64,000 nt of DNA from Planctomycetota bacterium (GTDB taxonomy: Bacteria; Planctomycetota; UBA1135; GCA-002748355): positions 1 to 64,000 of the forward strand of contig JALSSW010000051.1 of NCBI GenBank assembly GCA_026984035.1. Direction: 5' to 3'. The notes under the pieces were generated by a model, which made no database searches, was not told where the DNA came from, and was given only the letters and a program-made list of their open reading frames with translations. Positions 53,087 through 63,440 of the stretch are shown one piece after another (within the stretch, counting starts at the first letter, position 1; every line of letters begins with the position of its first letter). The position numbers and the translations under genes were made by a program.

Positions 53087-53164
53087 ACCCAGCCGGGGAT
53101 CGGCCCGAAAAAAAACCTACGCGGAGGTCGCGCAGAAAACCTTCTCTAGGTTGTCTCTCCGGAA

Positions 53165-56100
53165 TTATTTAGTCCTTCTGAGCTCAACCCCCTTCTGCTT
53201 GTTGCGGAACAGCGATTTGAGACTTTCACCACCCTTTTCTTGCAAACGCTGTAGCTGGATGTTGTTCATCTGAAGAAGATCTGTCTGCACCGGTTTTACC
53301 TTCGATTTGGCACGGATAGGGACCTGCCCCGTGGGACTCGGTAACGGCAATCCAAAGCTCTGCTTGCTCCGATAAAAGGCATACGTCTTCCCCGACTCAA
53401 CAAGGGCGGTTACATGACCCGCCAAAGCATCGGCGACAAACACTCCCCGAAGGTCTGTCTTACCAGACTGGATTTTTGGAGAGCCACTCCCCAAGACTTT
53501 CACTCGAGCACCAGAAAGTCTTTGGCCGGCCTGAGTCACGTTGAGCCTTAATCTTCCCTGCCTTGGAAATTCTTGAGCTTCGATTCGGATCCCGGTGCGA
53601 AGCAAAAGCCCGGAACTCTTGAGGGAACCAGTCCGTGCAATCACCAAGAACGCACCCTTGGATCCCAAGGGCAGGGAAACCTTTTTTTCGAAATCCAAAT
53701 AAGGTCTCGCCCCTTCCAAAAGAATTTTCAACTGCAATGTCGGCTTGATTCCAAAAAGTCGGACATTGCCTATATCCGACAACGAGCGCCGGAGCAGGTA
53801 AAGGCGCATGAGATCCACCTTGTAAACAAGGATTTCTACTTTGCTGAGATTGCGAGTCTGCAGCTTAATCGAAGGATTCTCATCTGGAGCAACCACAGTG
53901 GTTTCGGGAAGATGCAATTTCTTTCTCTCGAAATAAGCAGCCGCCTCCTTGGCTTCTACAAAATCCTTGTCGACCTTATGGTAAAAGGGAAGGGCTAAAG
54001 CAGGATCCCCCTCAGCGTGGTAACATTGGGCCTCCAAGAATAGGGCCAGCTTACGGTTGGGGCTGGGCCCTTTCCGCCCACCGCTCAAGAGAAACTTCGC
54101 ATGGATGACAGGATCCAAAACCTTTCTGGCCTGAGCAAAGTCTCGTTGCAGGAAACGGGCATAACCCTCCAGGTATAGGAAATCGTCAAACCAAGGCGAA
54201 CTCGCATAGGTTTTGGTCGCCCGCTTTAAGAGGGCGAGAGCCTCCTTCCACTGCTGGGCTTCGAGGGCAATATTGACCAGAGAATAGCAGACCTCATCCG
54301 CATCTCCATCGGAGGGAAAACGTAGGAGAAACTCATAGCAAAGGTCCCGCGCCTGTTTTTTTAGTAACATCGCGCTGCCGATTTTCGGATCCAAGCGTCC
54401 TGCCTGTTTCCGCTTTTCGGCCAAAGCATTCATACCCTGTGCAAGCGAATACATGGCCCGACGAATCTCCGAAAGCCCCGGAAACTCAAGGAAAAGTCGG
54501 CCCATAACCATTAGTGCATCTTGGACGCGACCTCGGTTTTTGAGGGTCCCCGCCACCTGAACCTCTCGTAGAAACAGCGTCTCCGCCACGGCCTGAAAAA
54601 CGTAAAGGGACCGCTCAAACTCGCCAGCTTTGAAGTAAGCGTTTCCAATTGCTGCCATATCATCAAAGCCCAGCACAAAGTCCGGATTGCGATCCTTGAG
54701 AGCTTCAAACAGTTCGAGGATGGGTTTGCCCTTTCCTCGGATGAGGCGCACCGTCAGCAAGCGTTTGGCGATTTCGAGAAATGGCCCCTTTTTCATCTCC
54801 TTGCCGAACTGCTTCATACAGGCTTCCAGAGGTTCCTCGACGCCAGGAAGAGTTGAGGGGTTTTTCCGAAGCCCTTCTCGTCCCAGAGCATCAAACCGTC
54901 TCAAGCCCAGGTTGAAGAGCTCATCCGGAGTGGCTTTGCGAGGAACCCTGGATGCTTTGCCGTCCTTGACCACCTTCAGTGCAAGGGGACTTCCGAAGCG
55001 AGGCTTGCCGTTGCCTCTAAGGCTCACGACTCGAGTGGGAAGAATATGATAGGTACCTGAATAAACTCCTCGCAGGGCGAAACGAAAAACAAAATTGCTC
55101 TTTCCTTGGGCTCGACAGAAGAAGCGTATGCTTCCCCCTCTCATCTCCACGAACTGGAAAGGCCCCTGAATCTCTTCGCGCCGAACCATGGCCCCCCCAG
55201 GCAGATTCTCTTCCACAATAAAATAGCGAAACTCTTCGCGTTTGTTTTCGGGAAGGTTGATCTCCAATTCTTCTATAATCTGCCGTCCCGCTTCCACACG
55301 ATCAGTTTTGTTTTCCCAAGTTTGAAAACCTTCCCCCATGATGGAAAAACCCTCCCTCAGAACTGCGCCATCTACGATCGGAGGGGCTTGGAGGTAGGCC
55401 CGCTTGATATGAGGATCTCCCATGCGATCTTTGGGCATCCCCACAGTCCAAGCCGAAAGCTGGGCGGACCATGCGACTTTGCCCAAACCCGAGCTTACGA
55501 AATCCACGAGGACCTCGCCACCTTTCAAAAACTTGGATGGGACTTCAAAGACCTTGCCTTGGGGGTGATCGCGAAGAGACAAACTCTGAGTCCAGACTCC
55601 ATGTCCGAGATTGATTTCAACCCGGGCAGCCGCCTGGCCCAGTTTCTTGTATCGAGAAGCTAGGAACTCACTCACAAGGGCCGCAACCACACGATCTTCC
55701 CTGTTGATCGCCGCTGTTTTCGAAAAGGCCCAGGACTCGCCTCTTGCCCTAAGTTCGGGATTCGCTTCGGCCTCCTCAAGGGCCAGATAAGCCCAAGCCA
55801 GAGATCGGTCCCCGCCTGTCCCCCCATCCTTGGGGGTTCTCCCGACTTTCTGTTCGAGCAGGGGCAACAACTCTTTAGCCAGCCCCGGCCGACGCATCCG
55901 AAGGGCAGCCAGAACTAAGCGCCCCAACGCACCAGCACTCATCCCCTGGCGCCCTCGCCTAAGCTGATTGAATTTCGCAAAGTCCGCCATTCCCCCTTCG
56001 GCCATAGCCAAAAAAGCTAGGGTCGCTTGTTCCAAAGAAGAGGAACGAAGCCATGCCATTCCCCGATTGCGAACACGCCCGAAAACCAGGGGATCCACGG

Positions 56101-59100
56101 CAAAACCAGCCTTAAAAGCCTTCTCAAAAAACAACCAGGGATACAGGTTGGTTTCGGGCAGGTCCCCTAAGCTCCGGTTGCCGATCCAAGCGAAGTTCCC
56201 CCCTCGCTCCGCGCTGATCAAGGAAGCAAGAGTATTTCGAACCTGATCACTAAGCGCTCGCGAGAGGAGGGCATCACTCCGCTCCCCTCCCAGCTTTTGC
56301 CAGAGCCCGAGGGCTCCCAAACCCATCGCAGCCCGATCCGTCGTCAAGGCAAGCGGAGCAATCCGACTCGAGAAGAGAAAATCTCTAACGATAACTTCGA
56401 TCGAAGGTGGTGAAACACGAATCACCAACCTTCTGTCTCGATGCGGCCCCTTTCCTAAGTTGAGGCGGACTCTCCGGGAACCAGAGAAAATTCCTGCTTT
56501 CGCAATCTGATCGGGCAAGGCCCAGGGATACACGAAAAAGGGATGGGTCACGCTCTCCTCCCCCACCCGAATCTGTAGGGCGTGGGAGCCGACTTGGAGA
56601 GCTCCATCCCCAAGGCCCAGAGCCTTGGGATCCACAAAGACACTGGCCATGGAGCCAGCGGGAATTCGCAGGGCCTTCCTCCGCAAAGACCCTCCATCAA
56701 GAGTAAAGAGAAGTTCTCCTCGGATTTCCTCCTCGCTGCGGTTGTGCACTTCAATTTCGCCCTCGAAGCTGTCCTTTTCAGTGAGGATTCGAGGTAAACG
56801 AGCACGCAACACGATGGGGTTGCGCGTTTGAACTTCCGCCTTTGCTTCGCCAAAGAGGCTTCCTTTATCCACCCCTCGGAGACGAAGAGACCATTTTCCA
56901 GCCCGTTTGGGGAGCATACATTCGAGGCGTGCTCTCCCCTTGGCATCGGTCCGGACCACGGCCCGCCAAACCGAAAGATCCGAAGGAAGAACTCGGTTCG
57001 GGTCTTCCTGTGTGAACCTTCCCAAAAACTGAGATCCGAACCTCGACCCAAGGCTCGAAAGTTGTTCGGACCCAAGACCGTTGCCTGCTCCCCAATTTGA
57101 GCCGGGACGCATCCCTTGGCTTAGATTGCCAAAATTCTGGGCTTCCTTATCAAGCTTCCGGTCCTCCCCCATTTTCTTGGCTGCCCCCCTCCTTTGAGCT
57201 GTTCTCCTTCCAGCCCTTACCCTCAGGCCTGGGGAAGAGGGTCCATAAGAGCCCCCAAAAGCATCGGCGGGGCCCCAGGGTTTATCCCCCGACTTCGCTT
57301 TCTCCCTCTCTTCTCGATGGAGATTGAGGTTGACCAAGCGGGTGGGAGGATTGAGTTGGAACGTACAGGAGCTCTTCGTCAGAACCTTCGTATCCCTACG
57401 AACATTGGGACCGAAGAAAACCTGATAGAGGCCCGGACTGTGATCCTTGAAGCGTTGCAAAACAGCTGCGTCCACTGCAGCGAGCGAGAACTCAGCCTCT
57501 ACGGGTCGACCCTGGCTGTCTCGAACTTGGATGTCCACCCCCAGTTTCTTGCCTGGAGCAAGAACTTTGGCACCCAGCTTCATCTCTACATCCATGGGAA
57601 CAGAGACCGTAAACTCCTTGCGAGCCGCATGCAGCTTGGATTTGTCAACCATAGCTAAGGCATAGGCGAAGTTGGGAGCATGGCGCTGCTCGATCTTGAG
57701 GCGAATCGTTGTGACGCCCGAAGCAATGACCCGAGGCTCAAAGTCCAAAACTCCGCCTGCCTCGGTCGTCAACAGGCATAACCTGGGTTGACTGCGATTG
57801 ACGATACGCAGTTCAACTTGGTCCCCCACCCGCGCGTGCTGGGTTCGCGCAAGAAGCCGCAGCTTGATCTTGTCTTCCTTGCCTGAGACAAAAAACTCCT
57901 TGCGAGCCTCGACCCGATGTCCAAAACGATCCCTGCCTGCGACGACAAGACGGTAGTTTCCCCCCTCCCCCAGATTGAAGCTTGCAAAAGCAATCCCCCG
58001 CCCTGACACCGTCTTGAGGCTTTGGCGTGCAGCCACCCGCGTTTCCACTCGTCCTTCAACGGTAAGCAAGCGCATGAGGGTAAACTCAAGTTCTCGAACC
58101 AGCGGCTTTCCCTCGAAGTCTGTTGCTTTCGCAACCGCTTCCAGGAACTCCCCCGCAAGGAAGATCCCCTGGGGAATTTTTAGATCCAACTGAAATCCGG
58201 TCTGTTTCACAGGAACGATTTTTTGACCGAAAGCTTCCTCCTCGGGTATAGAGGCAATCAGAACGATGTCTCTAAGGGGACGCCTTGGGTCCGTCTCAAA
58301 GCGGAAGCTGAACTCCCCCGCTCCATTGGTCACGCCTTCATAGACTTTCTGCCCTTCTAGCAGAGTAGAACGAACCTGAATCTTGCGACCACGAACCGGT
58401 CCACCAAAGAAATAGCGCGCCCGAACCTTTCCCTTAAGAGGCTCGCCACGAGTGATCGAACGATGCGGCAATACGATCTCCAGCGACACCTTGGGAGGGT
58501 GAAAATCAAGGACCTCAACCCTGTAAGAAGCAAGAAAGCGGCGATCCTTCTTCCGAAACAGCTTAAGGATCCAAGTTCCAAGGTTAAGATCTTTTGGTAA
58601 ACGAAAGCGGGTATGGAGAGTCCCAAACTCCGAAAGCTTGAGCTCATGCACAAAGAGACTGCGGGAGCCAGGATCTACCAGAGCAAGTCGATATTCTTTC
58701 TCCTCCGGTAATACGTAGCTTCCATTCATGACATCGCGCAAAACAGCTTTGACCCCAATCCAATCCCCCGGTCGATAGCTGGGGCGGTCGGTGTATATCA
58801 CACTGGTCGGAACAAAACTCCGCGCTTGGCCACTCGTCCCCAAAGGGTGCAGGTCACTGAAAGCCACGCCGTCTTTGCCGACAACCAGGACACTCCAGTT
58901 TTTCCCTCGCTGCTCGGGTTTCAGGGGAAAGTGGCAGCCTCCCTTTGCATCCGTCCTAGCCTCGGCGACGATTTGCTTTCCATTGGAAAGAAGGACACGA
59001 ACACCTGGGGCCGGGTCCAGTGTCCTGGTATTTTCTACGAAAGCAAAGACCTCATTTGTGCTCACTTTTTGGATCAAAGCAAGGTCCGAGACAAGCACAA

Positions 59101-60904
59101 GAGAGGTGGCCTCGCGTTCCCCGTCATCTACTTTAACAACCCAAGTGCCCGGTTTTCCGGCAGGCATCTCAATCTTGTTTTCGAACTCCCGGTAGGCCTG
59201 GTAGTTTTTGACCCTCCACTCAAAGGAGCGGTCAGGAGAAATGGCTTCGATGGCTAAAGAAGAGATCCCCGAGGATCCAAGCGTCCCGCGAAAATAGTCT
59301 TCAAAATCCAAGTGATACAAACGCAGCCGAAGCTTTTCGACATTTCGGCTACGGACAAGCAAGTGGGGTTTTTCGTCGGTTTGAAAAACCCTCTCGGTTT
59401 TGACCACGAGGGTTTTCCGGCGCAAGGCAGAAAGCCGCTGACGGGCCAAACGGCGATAAGCCCCACCCACCTTCTGGTAGGCTCTGGCAGCGTCAACAAG
59501 TTTGAACTCTTTGGTTTCGAGAATCAGGGCATAATAATAGGAAGCGGCTGACGCTTCCTTGCTTCCATGGAATCTGCGCTCGCAATCTCGGTAAAGCCTC
59601 TTCGCAGCCTCGAACTGCTTACGCTCTTCCTCCATTTTTCCGAGGAGAATGTAAATGCTCGGATTCCGGCGGTCCAAGGGATGGCTCTGGACAAAGGTCA
59701 GAAAAAGGGATTTGGCCTTGTCAAAGCTTTTTGGGCCAGCGCGGCGTGCGGCGAGAGCCTTGGCATATTCGAGGTTCATAATGGCGCGTTGACCCTCTCG
59801 CCATTTGGGGTGAGAGGGAAAGCGTTGGAGGAAGGTTTTCCAGGCGGCGATGGCTTCGTCGTAGCGACCCAGGGATTCGAGCCAACGCCCCCTGAGGGCG
59901 GCGGCGTCCGCGATCAAGCCGGAGGCATGGTCGCCGAAGGACTCAAAGAGGCGGGACAGGGCTCGTAAGGCTTCGGAGATGCGACCAGCGGAGGCACGTG
60001 CGCGTGCAGCCTTCAACAGGGCTGCGGAAGCACGCTTGTCCTTTGGAAAGCTCTGGACAAAGGTTGTGAACTCTTCATCTGCCAGGTTCCAAAGCCCGAG
60101 TTTTTCAAGGACCAAGCCCAGCTCAAAGTGGAGATCAGATTGGGGTTCTGCCCCTTCACGCAACAGGGTTTCTAGGGTAAGCCGTGCGCGCTGGAGGTCA
60201 CGCCCCCCACGGATCCGACTCTTGGCAAATTGAAGGCGTTCATATTGAGCGCTTTTTTTCCCTTCGCGCCGTTGGATTCTTTGGAAAAGTTCCAAGTAAC
60301 GGTCCCCCGCCTGGCCATATTTCTTGGCTTCAAAGGCCAGAGCAGCCGCACGCCTTTGGAAGGCAAGAGTGTCCTGGGCAGAGAGACCGAGGCCTCGAGC
60401 AAGATCCAAAAATTGAATTGCTGTTAAATAATCCTTGGGAATGCGCCCCAATGCCCGATCCACAAAACCTAAATAAACCTTGGCCAAGTCCATCCGGCGA
60501 GAGGGGTTGAGGAGTCTTTGCAACTCCTGCTGATAGATGCGGGCTGCAGGCTCAAAGGATCGACTCCGTTCCAAGGCGGCCGCTTTGCCAAAGCGAGCCA
60601 AAGCAGAATAACGCCCATTTGGGCTTTGCCGAAGGAGAGCATCAAAACGCTGGATTGCAGTCCCATAACGACCGGCTTCGAGCAAAGCATTCGCCGCTAA
60701 AAAGCGGAAGCGCTGGACCTTGGTCTCACTTCCTTTCTGGCCCTTGGCTTTGGACAAAGCGGCGTCCAAAAGCCGAATCGCCGCATCGTAATCCCGCCCG
60801 ATCAAGGAATACACAGCCTCCTGCCAAGGATTTTGCTGGGAGCTGGGAAAGAGGAGGAGGGGAAGGAGCGCAAGCCCATTCCATAAAGCTTTTCCAAACG
60901 ACAT
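53165..60904 (-). CDS. Giant exported TPR plus alpha-2-macroglobulin-like protein
   Basis: 2579 residues from the ATG at 60904 (GAGG five bases ahead), with a signal peptide (MSFGKALWNGLALLPLLLF). Residues about 30-510 are TPR-like pairs (ALLEAGRYGTAIQRFDALL, GRYDEAIAAWKTFLQRFP). Macroglobulin domains follow, with the hallmark YTDRPSYRPGDWIGVKAVL near 705, and the A2M domain near 1315-1365 (RTDAKGRARLECMLPKRAGK). A helical thioester-type domain begins near 1510, but reads IAPLALTTDRAAMG where the CxEQ thioester is expected, so the bait-and-trap cysteine is missing. More TPRs (about 1950-2310) and a second macroglobulin-like unit (near 2340) follow, repeating the TPR-MG order of the N-terminus. 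No penicillin-binding protein gene is adjacent. Confidence 0.86.
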   Translation of the reverse strand: MSFGKALWNGLALLPLLLFPSSQQNPWQEAVYSLIGRDYDAAIRLLDAALSKAKGQKGSETKVQRFRFLAANALLEAGRYGTAIQRFDALLRQSPNGRYSALARFGKAAALERSRSFEPAARIYQQELQRLLNPSRRMDLAKVYLGFVDRALGRIPKDYLTAIQFLDLARGLGLSAQDTLAFQRRAAALAFEAKKYGQAGDRYLELFQRIQRREGKKSAQYERLQFAKSRIRGGRDLQRARLTLETLLREGAEPQSDLHFELGLVLEKLGLWNLADEEFTTFVQSFPKDKRASAALLKAARARASAGRISEALRALSRLFESFGDHASGLIADAAALRGRWLESLGRYDEAIAAWKTFLQRFPSHPKWREGQRAIMNLEYAKALAARRAGPKSFDKAKSLFLTFVQSHPLDRRNPSIYILLGKMEEERKQFEAAKRLYRDCERRFHGSKEASAASYYYALILETKEFKLVDAARAYQKVGGAYRRLARQRLSALRRKTLVVKTERVFQTDEKPHLLVRSRNVEKLRLRLYHLDFEDYFRGTLGSSGISSLAIEAISPDRSFEWRVKNYQAYREFENKIEMPAGKPGTWVVKVDDGEREATSLVLVSDLALIQKVSTNEVFAFVENTRTLDPAPGVRVLLSNGKQIVAEARTDAKGGCHFPLKPEQRGKNWSVLVVGKDGVAFSDLHPLGTSGQARSFVPTSVIYTDRPSYRPGDWIGVKAVLRDVMNGSYVLPEEKEYRLALVDPGSRSLFVHELKLSEFGTLHTRFRLPKDLNLGTWILKLFRKKDRRFLASYRVEVLDFHPPKVSLEIVLPHRSITRGEPLKGKVRARYFFGGPVRGRKIQVRSTLLEGQKVYEGVTNGAGEFSFRFETDPRRPLRDIVLIASIPEEEAFGQKIVPVKQTGFQLDLKIPQGIFLAGEFLEAVAKATDFEGKPLVRELEFTLMRLLTVEGRVETRVAARQSLKTVSGRGIAFASFNLGEGGNYRLVVAGRDRFGHRVEARKEFFVSGKEDKIKLRLLARTQHARVGDQVELRIVNRSQPRLCLLTTEAGGVLDFEPRVIASGVTTIRLKIEQRHAPNFAYALAMVDKSKLHAARKEFTVSVPMDVEMKLGAKVLAPGKKLGVDIQVRDSQGRPVEAEFSLAAVDAAVLQRFKDHSPGLYQVFFGPNVRRDTKVLTKSSCTFQLNPPTRLVNLNLHREEREKAKSGDKPWGPADAFGGSYGPSSPGLRVRAGRRTAQRRGAAKKMGEDRKLDKEAQNFGNLSQGMRPGSNWGAGNGLGSEQLSSLGSRFGSQFLGRFTQEDPNRVLPSDLSVWRAVVRTDAKGRARLECMLPKRAGKWSLRLRGVDKGSLFGEAKAEVQTRNPIVLRARLPRILTEKDSFEGEIEVHNRSEEEIRGELLFTLDGGSLRRKALRIPAGSMASVFVDPKALGLGDGALQVGSHALQIRVGEESVTHPFFVYPWALPDQIAKAGIFSGSRRVRLNLGKGPHRDRRLVIRVSPPSIEVIVRDFLFSSRIAPLALTTDRAAMGLGALGLWQKLGGERSDALLSRALSDQVRNTLASLISAERGGNFAWIGNRSLGDLPETNLYPWLFFEKAFKAGFAVDPLVFGRVRNRGMAWLRSSSLEQATLAFLAMAEGGMADFAKFNQLRRGRQGMSAGALGRLVLAALRMRRPGLAKELLPLLEQKVGRTPKDGGTGGDRSLAWAYLALEEAEANPELRARGESWAFSKTAAINREDRVVAALVSEFLASRYKKLGQAAARVEINLGHGVWTQSLSLRDHPQGKVFEVPSKFLKGGEVLVDFVSSGLGKVAWSAQLSAWTVGMPKDRMGDPHIKRAYLQAPPIVDGAVLREGFSIMGEGFQTWENKTDRVEAGRQIIEELEINLPENKREEFRYFIVEENLPGGAMVRREEIQGPFQFVEMRGGSIRFFCRAQGKSNFVFRFALRGVYSGTYHILPTRVVSLRGNGKPRFGSPLALKVVKDGKASRVPRKATPDELFNLGLRRFDALGREGLRKNPSTLPGVEEPLEACMKQFGKEMKKGPFLEIAKRLLTVRLIRGKGKPILELFEALKDRNPDFVLGFDDMAAIGNAYFKAGEFERSLYVFQAVAETLFLREVQVAGTLKNRGRVQDALMVMGRLFLEFPGLSEIRRAMYSLAQGMNALAEKRKQAGRLDPKIGSAMLLKKQARDLCYEFLLRFPSDGDADEVCYSLVNIALEAQQWKEALALLKRATKTYASSPWFDDFLYLEGYARFLQRDFAQARKVLDPVIHAKFLLSGGRKGPSPNRKLALFLEAQCYHAEGDPALALPFYHKVDKDFVEAKEAAAYFERKKLHLPETTVVAPDENPSIKLQTRNLSKVEILVYKVDLMRLYLLRRSLSDIGNVRLFGIKPTLQLKILLEGARPYLDFEKKVSLPLGSKGAFLVIARTGSLKSSGLLLRTGIRIEAQEFPRQGRLRLNVTQAGQRLSGARVKVLGSGSPKIQSGKTDLRGVFVADALAGHVTALVESGKTYAFYRSKQSFGLPLPSPTGQVPIRAKSKVKPVQTDLLQMNNIQLQRLQEKGGESLKSLFRNKQKGVELRRTK

Positions 60905-61220
60905 TGCATCCTCGGGAATCAAGAGTGAGAGGGGGCCGGAGACCAAGAATCAGGATACAACGGATCCTTTCCAAAACGGTTCCCAAGAAGAAAACCTAAA
61001 ACCGAAAAAGCTCCCTATGATCCTATATGACTGAAGGCCTCGCCCATCAGTGGGGGGTAGGGAAGAAAAATCGCCCGGTGGATGGAGCGAAATGATGGAT
61101 CCAAAAGGCAGAAACGTAAAAAAACAATGACAAGCAAGAAGACACCTTGTCATTGGAAAGAAAATGATAGAATAGGAAGGATTCTCAAATCCCTTCCCTC
61201 ATCCCCAGAGTCATTCCAAT
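60905..61220. other. Divergent intergenic region, no gene seen
   Basis: It separates two outward-facing exported-protein genes and should hold both promoters. I see no confident -10/-35 boxes, hairpins or repeats. Short frames in it lack ribosome sites and overlap flanking genes. Confidence 0.4.
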
Positions 61221-62207
61221 ATGCGAAATCTAAAAAAGAGTCTCTCTCTCTCCTTTCTTCTGGTCGGATCCGGCTTTCTGCTCGTCTCCTTTCTTCAGGG
61301 AAGAGGTAAGGGCGTGATCGAAGGCGAATTCCAAATCCCGAAGAATGTCACCAAAGCCTTTCCTGCCTGCGGCCAAGCCTCCTGCCATGGAACCGGATTC
61401 CCCAATGAGAGAGGGGTCGTGACCCCTGTCATAAAAACGAACATTTCCATTCAGCTCGGAGCCAAATCCCCTATGACTGTTACTCTCCTGGGGGGAGTGA
61501 AAAACAGCACTCGTGGCGGATTCAGCATGGACACGGACCTCGGAACCTTCACTCCGGGAACCAGCACGCGAACAGGAAACGCAAACAAATCGATCACGCA
61601 CAACACGAGCCTAAACCGAAGCTGGACTTTCAGTTTCAGCTCCAAGAAAACCGGACTGGCAAAGATCACCATGGTTGGAAACACTGTGGATGGAAATGGA
61701 CGGAATTCGGGAGACTCCTGGGCTTGGTATGGACCCAACACGAACCTTCCCGGAACTCCTTTCCGAATCTTCGTGAACGATTCCAAGATCTTTCCCTATG
61801 GAAGCTCCTGCAAAGGAACGAAAGGCTTTGCTCCTCTTATTGGGAGCGCAAAGAACGCTGCCCTGGGCCAAACCACCACGATTGAAGCCTACAACCTCCC
61901 ACCAGCCGTGGCGGTCATGAACATCCTCGGATTCTCCAACACCAGCTTTGGTGCCATCCCCCTCCCCCTGGACCTCAGCTTCCTGGGGGCCAAGGGATGC
62001 TCCCTCCGAGCTTCCTTGGACCTCAGCCAAGTCGCTCTCAGCAAGGGGACCGGAGCCGGGAACGGCAGCGCAAACTTTGCCTGGCCCATCCCCAATCTAA
62101 GTTCTTTACGAGGCATCAATCTCTACTTCCAGGCCCTGGTGTTTGACAAAGGAGCCAATGGACTTGGAATAACGACAACGATGGGACTCAAGATCACCAT
62201 CCAATAA
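61221..62207 (+). CDS. Exported choice-of-anchor V-type protein with a CX4CH motif
   Basis: 328 residues. Signal peptide MRNLKKSLSLSFLLVGSGFLLVSFL. Near residue 50, PACGQASCHGTG is a CX4CH, where relatives usually have a CxxCH haem motif. The middle (about 75-190) has the beta-sandwich of choice-of-anchor V/Reeler-like proteins (ITHNTSLNRSWTFSFSSKKTGLAKITMVGN, then GRNSGDSWAW). The C-terminal domain ends YFQALVFDKGANGLGITTTM, a tail common in exported proteins of some Planctomycetota. Whether haem is bound is open. There is no operon partner; queF is convergent after nine bases. Confidence 0.7.
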   Translation: MRNLKKSLSLSFLLVGSGFLLVSFLQGRGKGVIEGEFQIPKNVTKAFPACGQASCHGTGFPNERGVVTPVIKTNISIQLGAKSPMTVTLLGGVKNSTRGGFSMDTDLGTFTPGTSTRTGNANKSITHNTSLNRSWTFSFSSKKTGLAKITMVGNTVDGNGRNSGDSWAWYGPNTNLPGTPFRIFVNDSKIFPYGSSCKGTKGFAPLIGSAKNAALGQTTTIEAYNLPPAVAVMNILGFSNTSFGAIPLPLDLSFLGAKGCSLRASLDLSQVALSKGTGAGNGSANFAWPIPNLSSLRGINLYFQALVFDKGANGLGITTTMGLKITIQ

Positions 62208-62216
62208 CGCAGGAAC

Positions 62217-62588
62217 TTACTCGGAAGGGATCTGGGGAGAAGGATAGGTCACTCGAACAAGGGTCCTGATTCCTCCCCGGACCTTAAAGTGGCCTTCGAG
62301 AACAAGCCGCCTAGGGTGAAGGGCGGCGATCAAATCATCCGCAATCTGATTGGAGACTGCCTCATGAAAAGCCCCTTCATTCCGGAAGGACCAGAGGTAG
62401 AGCTTCAAACTTTTGAGCTCCACGCAGAGCTGATCAGGAATGTAGCGAATCTCGATCCTTGCAAAATCAGGCTGCCCAGTCTTCGGACAGAGACAGGTGA
62501 ACTCAGGACAGTCAAGCTGAATCTCATAGGAACGATTTGGATTGGGGTTTGGAAAAACCTCCAGTTCCTTGCTAGGTTTCGTCGTCAT
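62217..62588 (-). CDS. queF: 7-cyano-7-deazaguanine reductase (QueF), short type
   Basis: 123 residues, the single-domain type. Catalytic marks: [19 protein letters not shown] with nucleophile Cys at about 34 and Asp at about 41, the substrate loop [20 protein letters not shown], and the end strand [10 protein letters not shown]. It reduces preQ0 to preQ1 with NADPH in queuosine synthesis. No other queuosine gene is adjacent. It is convergent with the choice-of-anchor gene. Confidence 0.95.
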   Translation of the reverse strand: MTTKPSKELEVFPNPNPNRSYEIQLDCPEFTCLCPKTGQPDFARIEIRYIPDQLCVELKSLKLYLWSFRNEGAFHEAVSNQIADDLIAALHPRRLVLEGHFKVRGGIRTLVRVTYPSPQIPSE

Positions 62589-62782
62589 TGAAGGTAATCT
62601 AACTCGCGTGATTCATGAACTCGAGTTCCTTTAAGCCTGTTTCTTTATGAGATCACGTCCTAAGCAAGAAGACGCCTCATGAAACGCGGCTTGATCAGGA
62701 CCAGATTCATAGAACTTTCGGAGTTTACAAAAACAAAAAAGGGGGAGGAATGCTTTCTCCCCAATCCAATGGAGGAATTGCC

Positions 62783-63262
62783 ATGGGAGTCCTCACCGCA
62801 AAGGACTTGATGCAAAAAGACGTCGCCTACGTCCGTCCCAACATGACGGTCAAAGACCTAATCCAGTTCCTGAATGAAGAGGGAATTCACGGAGCTCCGG
62901 TTGTGGATGGCGAAGGAACGGTAGTCGGTGTCGTTTCCCGTTCGGATATCTTTCAGATCTGGACGGATGAAGACTACGATGCCTGCGCACCCACTTATCA
63001 CACGATGACGGAGGACGGGGAATACATGGATCTTCCTACAGATCTTTCAGAAGGGCATAAGGCCGAAGAGACTGAAATCATTGAAATCATGAGCAAATCC
63101 CCTCTGACGGCCTCTCCCGACACCAGTGTGGGGGAATTGGCCCAGCGTATGCTCAAAGAAAAGGTTCACAGGGTGATCATCACTGAAGACAACAAGGTGG
63201 TTGGGATTATTACTTCCACCGACCTCCTAAAGGCCGTATCCGCTTATGAAAAAGAGCTGTAG
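62783..63262 (+). CDS. CBS-pair protein
   Basis: 159 residues from the ATG at 62783, with GGAGG seven bases upstream; a frame start at 62750 is poorer. CBS 1: LMQKDVAYVRPNMTVKDLIQFLNEEGIHGAPVVD...VVGVVSRSDIF. A 35-residue insertion follows (DACAPTYHTMTEDGEYMDL). CBS 2: MSKSPLTASPDTSVGELAQRML...RVIITEDNKVVGIITSTDLL. It is a stand-alone adenylate-binding sensor, with no partner domain. The universal stress protein gene converges from the right; both families are common in starvation or energy-stress responses. Confidence 0.86.
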   Translation: MGVLTAKDLMQKDVAYVRPNMTVKDLIQFLNEEGIHGAPVVDGEGTVVGVVSRSDIFQIWTDEDYDACAPTYHTMTEDGEYMDLPTDLSEGHKAEETEIIEIMSKSPLTASPDTSVGELAQRMLKEKVHRVIITEDNKVVGIITSTDLLKAVSAYEKEL

Positions 63263-63407
63263 GAGGCCTCGTTTCTTTTGGGAATTTTGAGAAACCGAGT
63301 TCCTATCGCATATGACCAAATGACAGGGGCTTGCTCGGGAACTCACGGACCTCTCCTTCTCACACTTCGTCCCCAATGAGTACCGCCCCCAACCCCAAAG
63401 GATAACC

Positions 63408-63427
63408 CCCGGGCAAAAAGACCCGGG
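63408..63427. other. GC-rich hairpin between convergent CBS and Usp genes
   Basis: CCCGGG (63408-63413) and CCCGGG (63422-63427) pair around an A-rich eight-base loop. It lies 14 bases past the Usp stop. There is no T-run outside the stem, so termination is possible but not supported. Confidence 0.35.
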
Positions 63428-63440
63428 AGCTACAACTGGA

